From: Oceanospirillaceae bacterium
GTDB lineage: Bacteria; Pseudomonadota; Gammaproteobacteria; Pseudomonadales; Balneatricaceae
DNA length: 33,839 nucleotides
NCBI GenBank assembly: GCA_003521845.1
Contig: DPHB01000030.1
Span: 31,487-65,325, forward strand
Direction: 5' to 3'
Position 1 is the stretch's first letter. The number at the start of each line of letters is the position of its first letter. Shown in pieces: positions 1-8,415 of this stretch. The translations under genes and the position numbers were made by a program. The notes under the pieces were generated by a model, which searched no databases, was not told where the DNA came from, and worked only from the letters and a program-made list of their open reading frames with translations.

Positions 1-81
1 TTTGCCGCTATTGCGCCCATTGAAGCCTTTAAAAACTTACATGAAGCAGGCCACAACGAAGAACAATGGAACGACTTTTAG
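1..81 (+). CDS. 3' end of an unidentified gene (partial)
   Basis: An open frame runs from the first base to a TAG stop at 79-81 and gives 26 residues ending in EEQWNDF. Codon use looks like that of the neighbouring genes, so this is probably the C-terminus of a real gene starting outside the window. The fragment is too short to assign to a family. It lies 357 bases upstream of pntA on the same strand with a long AT-rich gap between, so it is probably not in the pnt operon. Confidence 0.55.
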   Translation, partial: FAAIAPIEAFKNLHEAGHNEEQWNDF

Positions 82-255
82 TTAACATTCCCTATGCATT
101 CTCAGCGCCACCCTAGTTAACCTAGCCACCAGTTTCTAGCCACCTGCCCCCCAACCCTTGCGCACTGCCTTCGCGCAGCATGGCCAACACCTAACTTAGT
201 TGTAGATCATTATGCAAATGAATAGTCTAAATTTTGGCTCCATAAAATATGACAC

Positions 256-271
256 TACGACGAAAGTCGTA
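256..271 (+). other. GAAA-tetraloop hairpin in the pntA upstream region
   Basis: A perfect 6-bp stem, TACGAC paired with GTCGTA, is closed by a GAAA tetraloop and followed by an AT-rich stretch (TAAAATTCTTT). It sits 175 bases after the upstream stop and 168 bases before the pntA start. It could be a weak terminator for the upstream transcript or an RNA element; the missing clean U-run argues against a strong terminator. The rest of 82-411 shows no gene, only a nine-base direct repeat CTAGCCACC near 131 and 146. Confidence 0.35.
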
Positions 272-359
272 TAAAATTCTTTATCAGTTCTGGAAGCTAA
301 ATTATATCGCCCGTGCGACACTTAGTGACTAGAAACTAAATTAGAATACTGATATTCTT

Positions 360-365
360 TATAAT
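360..365 (+). promoter_or_regulatory. candidate -10 box for pntAB
   Basis: A perfect TATAAT lies in a very AT-rich segment and would give a leader of about 67 bases before the pntA ATG. No convincing -35 hexamer is seen at 16-18 bp spacing (the bases there read TAAATT), so the call rests on the -10 match and its position. Confidence 0.35.
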
Positions 366-438
366 TATAAACATATAACTTTTAGACTAACTCGGTCAAC
401 TACATTTTTCTTTGCCACAACGACTAAGGTACCCCAAT

Positions 439-1992
439 ATGCTAATAGGCATTCCTAAGGAGCCCATGGTAGGCGAAACACGTGTCGCCGCCACTCCCAA
501 GACTGTTGCCCTACTGATGAAACTCGGCTACGACGTCTGTGTCGAAGCCGGTGCAGGCTTGGCAGCCAACTTTAACGATCAGGACTATATCGACGCCGGC
601 GCCAGCATTAATGCTGATACCAAAGCGGTGTATCAAAGTGACTTGATACTCAAGGTTAATCCTATACAAGACCACCCGGATCAGGGCTGTAACGAAATGG
701 ACTTGTTACGTGATGGTGCCAACCTCATCAGTTTTATCGCTCCGGCGCAAAACGCAGAGCAGCTTAAAGTTATGGCGACACGCAACATGACCGTGATGTC
801 CATGGAATCGGTTCCGCGCATCTCCCGTTCGCAGTCTATGGATGCCTTAAGCTCCATGGCCAACATCGCCGGTTATCGCGCCGTGGTTGAATCCGCTCAC
901 CATTTTGGGCGCTTCTTTACTGGACAGATCACCGCTGCAGGTAAAGTACCGCCAGCCAAGGTATTGATCATTGGTGCTGGTGTAGCAGGCTTAGCGGCTA
1001 TCGGTGCCGCAGGATCTTTGGGCGCTATTGTGCGCGCCTTTGACACCCGTCCCGAAGTAAAAGAACAAATCAATTCCATGGGCGCTGAGTTCTTGGAAGT
1101 AGAAATTGAAGAAGAAAGTGGCTCTGGCGATGGTTATGCCAAGGTTATGAGTAAAGCCTTTATCGAAGCCGAAATGGCCCTCTTTGCCGAACAGGCCAAG
1201 GACGTGGACATTATCATTACTACGGCCATGATCCCCGGTAAACCAGCGCCCAAGCTGATTACTAGTGAAATGGTTGCCAGCATGGCGTCTGGTAGCGTTA
1301 TTGTTGACCTTGCCGCCGGTGGCGGTGGTAACTGTGACCTCACCACACCAGGTGAAGTCATCACCACGGACAACGGCGTTACGGTTATAGGTTACACAGA
1401 CATGCCGGCGCGTCTCCCAGGTCAAGCCTCGCAACTGTACGGCACTAACCTAGTTAACTTACTGAAGCTGCTGACTCCAGAGAAAGACGGCAACCTTAAT
1501 GTCGACTTTGAAGACCCAGTACAACGTGGCGTAACCGTAACTAAAGACGGTGAAGTTACCTGGCCAGCACCACCGATTCAGGTTGCCGCCGCGCCAGCAC
1601 CTAAGAAAGACGAAAACACAGCGCCCCTTGAGCCTGCTAAAGCAGAAATGCCTAAGGGCCTCAAGTACGGCCTAGGTATTGCTGGCTTAGCCTTGATGGC
1701 ATGGATAGCGATGAACGCCCCGGCGGCCTTCCTTGGTCACCTTACGGTATTTATCCTGTCCTGCGTTATCGGCTACTATGTAGTTTGGAATGTTGCTCAC
1801 GCTCTACACACACCCTTGATGGCCATTACCAATGCTGTATCAGGCATTATTGTGGTCGGCGCTTTGTTACAGGTGGGTGATGAACTCAACCTAGTAACCA
1901 TACTCGCTCTCATCTCGGTATTAATCGCAACCATTAACATTGCCGGTGGCTTCTTTGTCACCAAGCGCATGTTAAAAATGTTCCAAAAGTAG
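439..1992 (+). CDS. pntA: NAD(P) transhydrogenase subunit alpha PntA
   Basis: This is the alpha subunit of the inner-membrane proton-translocating transhydrogenase, which passes hydride between NADH and NADP+ using the proton gradient and so supplies NADPH. The ATG at 439 (MLIGIPKEP) matches the family N-terminus and has AAGGT upstream. A TTG at 412 would add nine unsupported residues. The product is 517 aa, close to the usual 510. It has the NAD(H)-binding domain I, with GAGVAGLAA at about residues 185-193 and a conserved RPEVKEQ segment. A charged Ala/Pro linker near 385-410 is followed by about four hydrophobic membrane segments to the end. Domains I and IIa are fused, as in enterobacterial PntA and unlike the split PntAA/PntAB form. 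pntB follows after 9 bases. Confidence 0.97.
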   Translation: MLIGIPKEPMVGETRVAATPKTVALLMKLGYDVCVEAGAGLAANFNDQDYIDAGASINADTKAVYQSDLILKVNPIQDHPDQGCNEMDLLRDGANLISFIAPAQNAEQLKVMATRNMTVMSMESVPRISRSQSMDALSSMANIAGYRAVVESAHHFGRFFTGQITAAGKVPPAKVLIIGAGVAGLAAIGAAGSLGAIVRAFDTRPEVKEQINSMGAEFLEVEIEEESGSGDGYAKVMSKAFIEAEMALFAEQAKDVDIIITTAMIPGKPAPKLITSEMVASMASGSVIVDLAAGGGGNCDLTTPGEVITTDNGVTVIGYTDMPARLPGQASQLYGTNLVNLLKLLTPEKDGNLNVDFEDPVQRGVTVTKDGEVTWPAPPIQVAAAPAPKKDENTAPLEPAKAEMPKGLKYGLGIAGLALMAWIAMNAPAAFLGHLTVFILSCVIGYYVVWNVAHALHTPLMAITNAVSGIIVVGALLQVGDELNLVTILALISVLIATINIAGGFFVTKRMLKMFQK

Positions 1993-2001
1993 GAGACGAC
2001 A

Positions 2002-3384
2002 ATGCAAGCAGGTATGGTTACAACGGCTTACATTATTGCCGCCGTGCTTTTTATTTTGGCCCTAGCAGGCCTTAGCCAACAAGAATCCGCTAAGCGTGGT
2101 ATCTGGTTTGGCATCATTGGTATGGGCATCGCCCTAGCCGCCACGCTACTTAGCCCAAAAGTTATCGGCCTTAGCACTGGCCTTAGCTACATCATCATCG
2201 CGATGTTAATCGGTGGTGCCATTGGTATCTATCTGGCTAAGCGCGTAGAGATGACCGAAATGCCAGAACTAGTCGCTATGCTACATAGTTTTGTTGGTCT
2301 GGCTGCCGTATTTGTCGGCATCAACAGCTATCTAGACCACCCGGTGATGGAACCGGTGATGCAAAACATCCACCTGGTAGAAGTTTTCTTGGGTGTGTTT
2401 ATCGGTGCCGTTACTTTCACAGGTTCCATCGTGGCCTTTGGCAAGCTACGTGGCATCATGGCTTCCAAGGCTTTGAACTTGCCCCATCGCCACAAGCTCA
2501 ATGCTATAGCGTTAATAGTAAGTGCGGTATTACTCGTGCAGTTTGTGGGCCAAGGCGGCAACGATTCCTACCTAATCATCATGACATTGATTGCTTTGGT
2601 ATTTGGTTGGCACTTGGTGGCCTCTATCGGCGGTGCCGATATGCCAGTAGTCGTATCCATGCTTAACTCTTATTCTGGCTGGGCTGCTGCCGCTGCCGGT
2701 TTCTTGCTAGGCAACGACTTGCTCATCGTCACCGGTGCCCTTGTCGGCTCCTCTGGTGCCATCTTGAGCTACATTATGTGTCGTGCCATGAACCGCTCCT
2801 TTATCTCGGTTATCGCCGGTGGTTTCGGTAACGACCCGGTGCTTAGTGATGACGAAGAAGAAGGTGAGATTCAGACCACCACAGCCGAAGAAGTGGCTGG
2901 TATGTTGAATGGCGCCAAGAGCGTTGTTATTACCCCGGGTTACGGTATGGCTGTTGCGCAAGCACAATATCAAGTACAGGACATTACGTCTAAGCTACGT
3001 GCTGAAGGTGTCAACGTACGCTTTGGTATTCACCCTGTAGCGGGGCGTTTACCGGGTCACATGAACGTACTCTTAGCGGAAGCCAAGGTGCCTTATGATA
3101 TCGTGCTAGAAATGGATGAAATCAACGATGACTTTGCTGACACTGACGTTGTCTTGGTTATCGGTGCTAACGATACCGTTAACCCTGCAGCAAGAAAACC
3201 AGGCAGCCCGATTGCCGGCATGCCTATTTTGCACGTCTGGGAAGCGAAGAACGTCATCGTCTTCAAACGTGGCATGGCTTCTGGTTATGCAGGCGTACAA
3301 AACCCATTGTTCTTTAACGAAAACACCAAGATGTTATTTGGTGATGCTAAGGACATGACTGGTGAGATTGTTAAGCACCTATAG
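2002..3384 (+). CDS. pntB: NAD(P) transhydrogenase subunit beta PntB
   Basis: This is the beta subunit of the proton-translocating transhydrogenase; it carries most of the proton channel (domain IIb) and the NADP(H)-binding domain III. The 460-aa product matches the usual ~462. Residues 1 to about 265 are a run of hydrophobic helices, with the conserved ELVAMLHSFVG and GADMPVVVSMLNSYSGW segments. Domain III includes GYGMAVAQAQ near residue 314, GRLPGHMNVLLAEA near 348 and VIGANDTVNPAA near 386. The ATG at 2002 is preceded by an AGGAG that overlaps the pntA stop, so the two genes are translationally close and surely co-transcribed. A long palindrome with flanking A and T runs begins 20 bases after the stop and probably ends the transcript. 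Confidence 0.97.
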   Translation: MQAGMVTTAYIIAAVLFILALAGLSQQESAKRGIWFGIIGMGIALAATLLSPKVIGLSTGLSYIIIAMLIGGAIGIYLAKRVEMTEMPELVAMLHSFVGLAAVFVGINSYLDHPVMEPVMQNIHLVEVFLGVFIGAVTFTGSIVAFGKLRGIMASKALNLPHRHKLNAIALIVSAVLLVQFVGQGGNDSYLIIMTLIALVFGWHLVASIGGADMPVVVSMLNSYSGWAAAAAGFLLGNDLLIVTGALVGSSGAILSYIMCRAMNRSFISVIAGGFGNDPVLSDDEEEGEIQTTTAEEVAGMLNGAKSVVITPGYGMAVAQAQYQVQDITSKLRAEGVNVRFGIHPVAGRLPGHMNVLLAEAKVPYDIVLEMDEINDDFADTDVVLVIGANDTVNPAARKPGSPIAGMPILHVWEAKNVIVFKRGMASGYAGVQNPLFFNENTKMLFGDAKDMTGEIVKHL

Positions 3385-3403
3385 GTCTTAGCTTCTTTCT
3401 CCC

Positions 3404-3453
3404 AAAAAGGGGACTGGCTTTTTTGCGTAGCAAAAGTGCCAGTCCCCTTTTTT
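3404..3453. repeat. REP-like palindrome type I, copy A; bidirectional terminator
   Basis: The core 3409-3447 is an imperfect palindrome: GGGGACTGGC pairs with GCCAGTCCCC, and inner TTTTTTGC and GCAAAAG arms flank GTA. A runs on the left and T runs on the right extend the stem, so either strand yields a GC-rich hairpin followed by U residues. It lies between the convergent pntB and amidase genes, a natural place for a shared terminator. Confidence 0.8.
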
Positions 3454-3473
3454 GTGCACCTTATTCTGTTTCG

Positions 3474-3576
3474 CCTTGCCCCTGAATTTAATCAATGCCA
3501 ACCCGCCGTTCGGCGGCAGCCAAACTAGCAAAGAGTGGGTAAGTAAATTCAGGGAACGGATTAGCACAGGGCAAGG
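3474..3576. repeat. nested inverted repeats between palindrome copies A and B
   Basis: CCTTGCCC at 3474-3481 is the inverse of GGGCAAGG at 3569-3576. CCCTGAATTTA at 3480-3490 is the inverse of TAAATTCAGGG at 3544-3554. In the middle, CCGCC at 3503-3507 and GGCGG at 3512-3516 form a small hairpin. With the oppositely oriented copies A and B on either side, the whole 3404-3612 segment is an approximate inverted structure of about 210 bp, like a BIME or a small non-autonomous mobile element. Confidence 0.65.
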
Positions 3577-3612
3577 GACAGGCACTTTTGCTACGCAAAA
3601 AAGCCAGTCCCC
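3575..3612. repeat. REP-like palindrome type I, copy B
   Basis: GGGACAGGCACTTTTGC, then TAC, then GCAAAAAAGCCAGTCCCC form the same palindrome as copy A in the opposite orientation. It ends 11 bases before the end of the amidase gene and would lie just after its stop codon in that gene's transcript. Confidence 0.8.
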
Positions 3613-3623
3613 GATTGGGATTT

Positions 3624-4457
3624 CTACAAACGTCGGTGGCTAGCCACGGGCATACGCTGACGTAGCTGCTGCAAGTGAACTAGGTCTATGTCAGCACTGA
3701 TACAACCCGCACCTAGCTGCAACTCGTCTAGCACGGTACCCCAAGGGTCGATAATCATTGAGTGACCATAGGTTTCACGCTTGCCATGGGTACCACCTTG
3801 AGCAGCAGCCAAAATATAACATTGTGTTTCAATGGCTCTGGCTCTTAGCAATACCTGCCAATGAGCTTCGCCGGTAGCCTTAGTAAAAGCAGCACCATTA
3901 CTAATTACCTGCGCACCTTGGTCAGCAAGAGCTAGATACATTTCCGCAAAACGTAGATCGTAACAAGTCGTCAAGCCTAGCTTACCGATAGGCGTATCGA
4001 CTAAAACCAAGTCCTTGCCAGCTTCAAAATTATCCGACTCGCGGTAGCTACCATGGGCATCACGGACATCCACATCAAATAAATGAATCTTGTCATAGTG
4101 CGCAGCTTGCTTGCCTTGGTCATCGTAGACAAAACAGCTAGCACGCACACGCTGTGGGTTATTGACCGTTTCTACACAAGGCACCGTACCGCCTACTAGC
4201 CACAAGCCTAGGCTTTTGGCCTGTTGCGACATCCACGCGCGTAACGGGCCCTGTTGATTTAATTCAGCTTCACCTGCCGCCTGTAGCTGACGACTGCCAA
4301 ATACCGCAAAGTTTTCAGGCAGTACGGCGATTAACGCCCCCTGCTCTTTGGCCTTGCACATCTGCTGATATGCTACTTGTAAGTTTTCTTGCAGGTCCAA
4401 ACCACTGACCATTTGAATAACGGCCGCGGTGCCTGAATTATTGGATTTTAAAGACAT
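3624..4457 (-). CDS. carbon-nitrogen hydrolase (nitrilase superfamily, Nit1/omega-amidase-like)
   Basis: This is a 277-aa cytoplasmic hydrolase of the nitrilase superfamily. The Glu-Lys-Cys triad is visible: E48 in LPENF, K123 in YDKIHLFDVD and C165 in TTCYDLRF. The YDKIHLFDVDV and CYDLRFAE motifs point to the Nit branch, whose known members include omega-amidase and deaminated-glutathione amidase; which substrate applies here cannot be read from sequence. The ATG at 4457 has AAAGGG upstream, and a longer frame to 4523 lacks support. The start lies within the last 20 bases of yhdP, so translation is probably coupled. A nitrilase gene after yhdP is common in gammaproteobacteria. The usual next gene, tldD, is absent. 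Confidence 0.9.
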   Translation of the reverse strand: MSLKSNNSGTAAVIQMVSGLDLQENLQVAYQQMCKAKEQGALIAVLPENFAVFGSRQLQAAGEAELNQQGPLRAWMSQQAKSLGLWLVGGTVPCVETVNNPQRVRASCFVYDDQGKQAAHYDKIHLFDVDVRDAHGSYRESDNFEAGKDLVLVDTPIGKLGLTTCYDLRFAEMYLALADQGAQVISNGAAFTKATGEAHWQVLLRARAIETQCYILAAAQGGTHGKRETYGHSMIIDPWGTVLDELQLGAGCISADIDLVHLQQLRQRMPVASHRRL

Positions 4458-7400
4458 TATTAACCCTTTCATCCAAAGATTTGGATTCCTTGTTGGCATC
4501 AAACATCTGGCGCATCGCGACATCTGGTTTGTCTAGATCCCCCGTGACGCCATACCGCGCACTGGTGAAGGTGGCAAGCTCATCACCCACTAGCTTATCC
4601 ACTACATACAATACGCCACTCAATTGTGGCAAGCCCGCCAATAGGGCGGCAAAGGATAGCTTGCCCGATACCGGCAGTGTTACATACAAATCATTGTCTA
4701 GGGTACGATCATGAAAATTGATACTGCCGTCCAAACTTAATTCCAAAGACGAAGACTTAAAGCTGGCTGGATTTGCCGTACGGGCCACACCATCGGCAAT
4801 TTGATAATAGGCATTGATGCTATCAAACTGATACTCTTCACTTAATACGTCAGTGAAGTCCAAGCGCACACGTTGCAATAAACGCCCTACGTCCAACAAG
4901 GACAAGACTTTTAAAGTGCCTACAACGCCCGGAGATTGGGAAAACTCACCCTGCTTTACGCGCAAAGCTAAGTCCCCGGTAGATGCTTCAATGTCAAAAG
5001 CTAAAGGGGAAGCTGGCCAACTTAACTGCACTTCCAAAGCACCGTAAGCGCTGCTGATAGTCGGACTATAGCCCCAACCACTCAAAGTCTCGGCAACATC
5101 GTTACTGAGAATGCGCCCGCTAAATGCCGTCTCATGCTCGCCCCCTTGTTTACTCCAAATCATGTTACCAGACAGGTGGCTGCTATGCATTTTTGCTTCT
5201 ATGTCGTGTAAATATACCTTGCCATCAGCATTGCGCGCTTTCAGTTGCCAATGGCCATAGGACTGGTCGTTTTTTACCAAATCATGCAATTCAATGTCCA
5301 TATCGGGGAATATGGATGGGTCGATGGCCGCTAACAAGTCTGGCTTTTCTAGCGCTTCATCACTGTCAACTTCTTGCGGCCGCTGGATACGAATTTGGTC
5401 AATATCCACCAGCCAAGGTGCATCACCTCCGGCATTGAAGACATGACCGGTGACCTCCTCAGATAAAAGCCCAAGGGCCCAGCCTTGGTCAACAACATCG
5501 TAGGTTAGTAGCGCCCCATGCAGCTGCAAGTCCTGCCACAACAAACGCTGACTTTGGATTTCTAAGCGCTGCAAGCTAGGCAAGGTTAAACCAGAGCCAC
5601 CTTCGCTCCCGGTCTTATTATCAGTTTGCAGGTAGGCCAACCAATAGGCTGCATCCAACTCTGTCATCTTGCCCTGTATATGCGTGCCTAAGGCAACTTC
5701 TGCTGCTGCGGTGCCTAAGCCAATACCCAAACCTTTTAACTGACCTTGCTCAATATTCAGTGCTAGGTGATCGTTAGCGCTCTTAATGTACAGTGCTTGG
5801 TTGCCATCAGGCTGTTTACGCCAAGCCCAATATACTTTTTCAGCAGGACTTATCACTGCTGGCCAGTTAACGTCTGCTGGCGTTAAGGCTATATGGCCCA
5901 CCGCAAGTTGGCAGTCTTTATGAGTCATAAAACAAGCTGGAAGTTGCATATCAATGGCCGGATTTTCAGGCAGCCAATCATGCAAATCTAGCGTTGCAAG
6001 GCCGAGTTTTTGCATCGCATAAGCGCGAGGCACCTGGCCTTGTAAATGCAGCCAGTTAGCATTTTCGCCCTTGTTAAGCTGCTCAACCCCGTAGCTTTGC
6101 CAAACACTAGTTGGCAATTGTCCTTGCCTAGTTGCTGGATCCGGTGCCGCGCTCAAGCCCAAATTAACTGGGTGCCCATCGGCTAAACCGATGGCCGACA
6201 GGGAGACAATACCTTGCTCGGTGATGGTGGTCGCCAAGGCTACGTCCCGCAATGCCACCTGCTGAGCCGGCCAAAAGCCGCTTACCTTGTCACCGTTAAG
6301 CTTTAGGCTATAGGTGGGTGGGCGTCCCTTCGCCTTGGCGCCATAGGGCACACGAATATCTCCGTGCAGGGTCATGTCGCCACCTGGGTTCAGGTCCATA
6401 ATCCACTCGGGGATAGTCACGGGCAGCTGCTTTGCTAGTTTTTGAAATAGCTTACCATCACCTTGCAAAGCACCACTTACGGCAATCATTGCCGCCGCTT
6501 TTTCGGCACGATGCAAGCTAGTGAGCATGGGCACCGATACCTGCCAATTGGCCATACTTAAACCAACCTCAGCACTGGCTAATAACTGCCCCCTATGTAG
6601 ATCGATAGACACTGCTTGGTGATTACTAGCAAAATCTAAATCGGCCTTATATAACGCTGGCCAGCCTGCGGCATAATTGACCTTAGGTAATTTGGCCTTA
6701 CCCCAAACCGGTACACTGTAGGCATAAGTACCTAGTGATTTGGCCTTAGGCCCCAATAGGCCGTTAAAGGTCACTCCCCCCTGCGCAATGCGGCCAGCTT
6801 TCGCGGCATTGGCCAAATAATCACCGAGATTATTACCCATTGTTACGTTGGGAAGCAGAGCAGGAATATTGGCAACATCCATATTTTGCATACCCAAACG
6901 CAGGCTAAATGAGGCTTCTTTATCAGCCACATTGTCTGCTCTGGAGCGTGGAAATTCGCCCGCCAACAATAGATTCAGGCTAGCTTGGTCCTGGGTTAGC
7001 TGGACGATGCTTGAAAATAGCTGGCTAGTTTGACTATTTATCCCCCAACCAACTTCACCCACCATGCTGTCAAATTGCCATGCTTGTGTGGTTAGCTTTG
7101 GTAAGTGAACTTGCAGGCCGTTGCTATCATCAATACTAACCTTGCCGCCCTTAGCGTTAATAGCAATATTGCCGTCTGCCCCTGTTACTGCAGGGACCCC
7201 TTTCCATGTCGCAATAGAAACCTTGTCTAGGCTGGACGTAAACAAGAAGTCTTTCGGTTGTGCTGGATACCAAGTAAAGCGCGGTGCATAGGCTTCTCCT
7301 TGGGGTGCTAAGCCGATAATTGGGGCTGTCACCTTGGCCGGCAAATCCGGTAGGCGCTGCAGTATAGAAGTCATAGGCTGTAGCTGTAAGACAGTGCTAC

Positions 7401-8376
7401 TCACCTGTAAATGCTGGGCGCTGAATGAGGCTGACAAGTCACCTATGGGCCAATGCCATCCGCCAATATCGCCACTCACATTAGCGACTTGTAGGTGCCA
7501 ATGTTCGGCCTGTCTTAACAAATCCACATCACTACGCCAGTCCAAAGCTAGGTTTTGATACTGCGTTGCTAGCTGTAAATCACGCACTTGTACCGCTTGT
7601 AGTTTTTCGTCTTCTACTTGCACGGAAAGATTAGCAGACAGCAAACCGTCTTCAACTTGGGTGATCCGCAGTTGTTGCCAAAGAAGATCTAACGGCAGCT
7701 GTTGCAGCTGCACCTGCGCTTTGGCCTGCGCAATAGACAGGGTATCGGTAAAGCGTATATTCGCCACCGCCGCCAACTTACCTTGGGTCTGTGGGTAGTT
7801 CGCATGCAAGTTAAGCGCAACGCCCATATTGCCATACGGAGTAACTAAAGCAGAGACATTGTGGATGCTAATAGACTTGCCGGTTCTGGGGGACAGGGTG
7901 ATTTGCGCATCGCCTAAAGCCAGGCTCCCAGCCTGCTGTAGTAGGGCCAGTAAAGCAACGGCTGAGGGTGCACCTTCAGCATTGCCAACGGCCGCTAAAC
8001 CTTGCGGCTGCCAACTGCCATCTGCCTGTTCTTGTAGTGCAATATCTAAACCAAAAAGCTGCACCCCAGATAACTTAAGCTGCTGCTTGAGCAACAAAGA
8101 CCGCAGATCCAAACTAAAGCTCAAATGCTGCAAATCTAACTTGTCCGCACCCAATTTAGCGCCGCTAATATCGATGGCTAGGTCACTAGCATCAAGCTGC
8201 AGGGTGAAATCGTCAAGTGCCACACTCTGTTGCAAACTGGCTTGCAACCAAGCTTCTACCTGCTGGTGATACATTGGGTGACTATGAATGCCTACGCGCA
8301 ACAAAGCAACCAGTACTAATAGCATCAATACCGGTAGCAATAATAGCGCATGTAGCCAAACAAACAGTCTTTTCAT
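4438..8376 (-). CDS. yhdP: YhdP family protein (AsmA/TamB-like envelope phospholipid transport)
   Basis: This very large protein (1312 aa; E. coli YhdP is about 1266) has one N-terminal membrane anchor (roughly residues 5-28, VWLHALLLLPVLMLLVLVAL). A long periplasmic region rich in alternating beta-strand pattern follows, typical of AsmA-like proteins that form a hydrophobic groove. The C-terminal part has the conserved GTLKVLSLLDVGRLLQRVRLD and YYQIADGVARTANPASFKSSS-type segments of the family; the first spans about residues 1160-1180. In E. coli, YhdP works with TamB and YdbH to move phospholipids to the outer membrane. The ATG at 8376 has AGGTG upstream. It lies 39 bases after rng and overlaps the amidase gene by 20 bases, so the three probably form one operon. 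Confidence 0.9.
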   Translation of the reverse strand: MKRLFVWLHALLLLPVLMLLVLVALLRVGIHSHPMYHQQVEAWLQASLQQSVALDDFTLQLDASDLAIDISGAKLGADKLDLQHLSFSLDLRSLLLKQQLKLSGVQLFGLDIALQEQADGSWQPQGLAAVGNAEGAPSAVALLALLQQAGSLALGDAQITLSPRTGKSISIHNVSALVTPYGNMGVALNLHANYPQTQGKLAAVANIRFTDTLSIAQAKAQVQLQQLPLDLLWQQLRITQVEDGLLSANLSVQVEDEKLQAVQVRDLQLATQYQNLALDWRSDVDLLRQAEHWHLQVANVSGDIGGWHWPIGDLSASFSAQHLQVSSTVLQLQPMTSILQRLPDLPAKVTAPIIGLAPQGEAYAPRFTWYPAQPKDFLFTSSLDKVSIATWKGVPAVTGADGNIAINAKGGKVSIDDSNGLQVHLPKLTTQAWQFDSMVGEVGWGINSQTSQLFSSIVQLTQDQASLNLLLAGEFPRSRADNVADKEASFSLRLGMQNMDVANIPALLPNVTMGNNLGDYLANAAKAGRIAQGGVTFNGLLGPKAKSLGTYAYSVPVWGKAKLPKVNYAAGWPALYKADLDFASNHQAVSIDLHRGQLLASAEVGLSMANWQVSVPMLTSLHRAEKAAAMIAVSGALQGDGKLFQKLAKQLPVTIPEWIMDLNPGGDMTLHGDIRVPYGAKAKGRPPTYSLKLNGDKVSGFWPAQQVALRDVALATTITEQGIVSLSAIGLADGHPVNLGLSAAPDPATRQGQLPTSVWQSYGVEQLNKGENANWLHLQGQVPRAYAMQKLGLATLDLHDWLPENPAIDMQLPACFMTHKDCQLAVGHIALTPADVNWPAVISPAEKVYWAWRKQPDGNQALYIKSANDHLALNIEQGQLKGLGIGLGTAAAEVALGTHIQGKMTELDAAYWLAYLQTDNKTGSEGGSGLTLPSLQRLEIQSQRLLWQDLQLHGALLTYDVVDQGWALGLLSEEVTGHVFNAGGDAPWLVDIDQIRIQRPQEVDSDEALEKPDLLAAIDPSIFPDMDIELHDLVKNDQSYGHWQLKARNADGKVYLHDIEAKMHSSHLSGNMIWSKQGGEHETAFSGRILSNDVAETLSGWGYSPTISSAYGALEVQLSWPASPLAFDIEASTGDLALRVKQGEFSQSPGVVGTLKVLSLLDVGRLLQRVRLDFTDVLSEEYQFDSINAYYQIADGVARTANPASFKSSSLELSLDGSINFHDRTLDNDLYVTLPVSGKLSFAALLAGLPQLSGVLYVVDKLVGDELATFTSARYGVTGDLDKPDVAMRQMFDANKESKSLDERVNNVFKIQ

Positions 8377-8415
8377 ATCACCTATTTTTTTATGCCATTA
8401 TCAAACTAGCGAAAA

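Noticed and set aside
412..438. TTG start extending PntA by nine residues
   Set aside because: The ATG at 439 matches the conserved family N-terminus and has a ribosome site; the extension has neither.
991..1434. Minus-strand open frame of 147 codons inside pntA
   Set aside because: It is antisense to a conserved coding region and its composition is a mirror of PntA codons.
3409..3612. CRISPR array
   Set aside because: The repeats are self-complementary, differ in spacing and orientation, and have no unique equal-length spacers or cas genes nearby.
4458..4523. Longer N-terminus for the amidase
   Set aside because: It lies inside yhdP and lacks a ribosome site; the ATG at 4457 has AAAGGG and fits the family.
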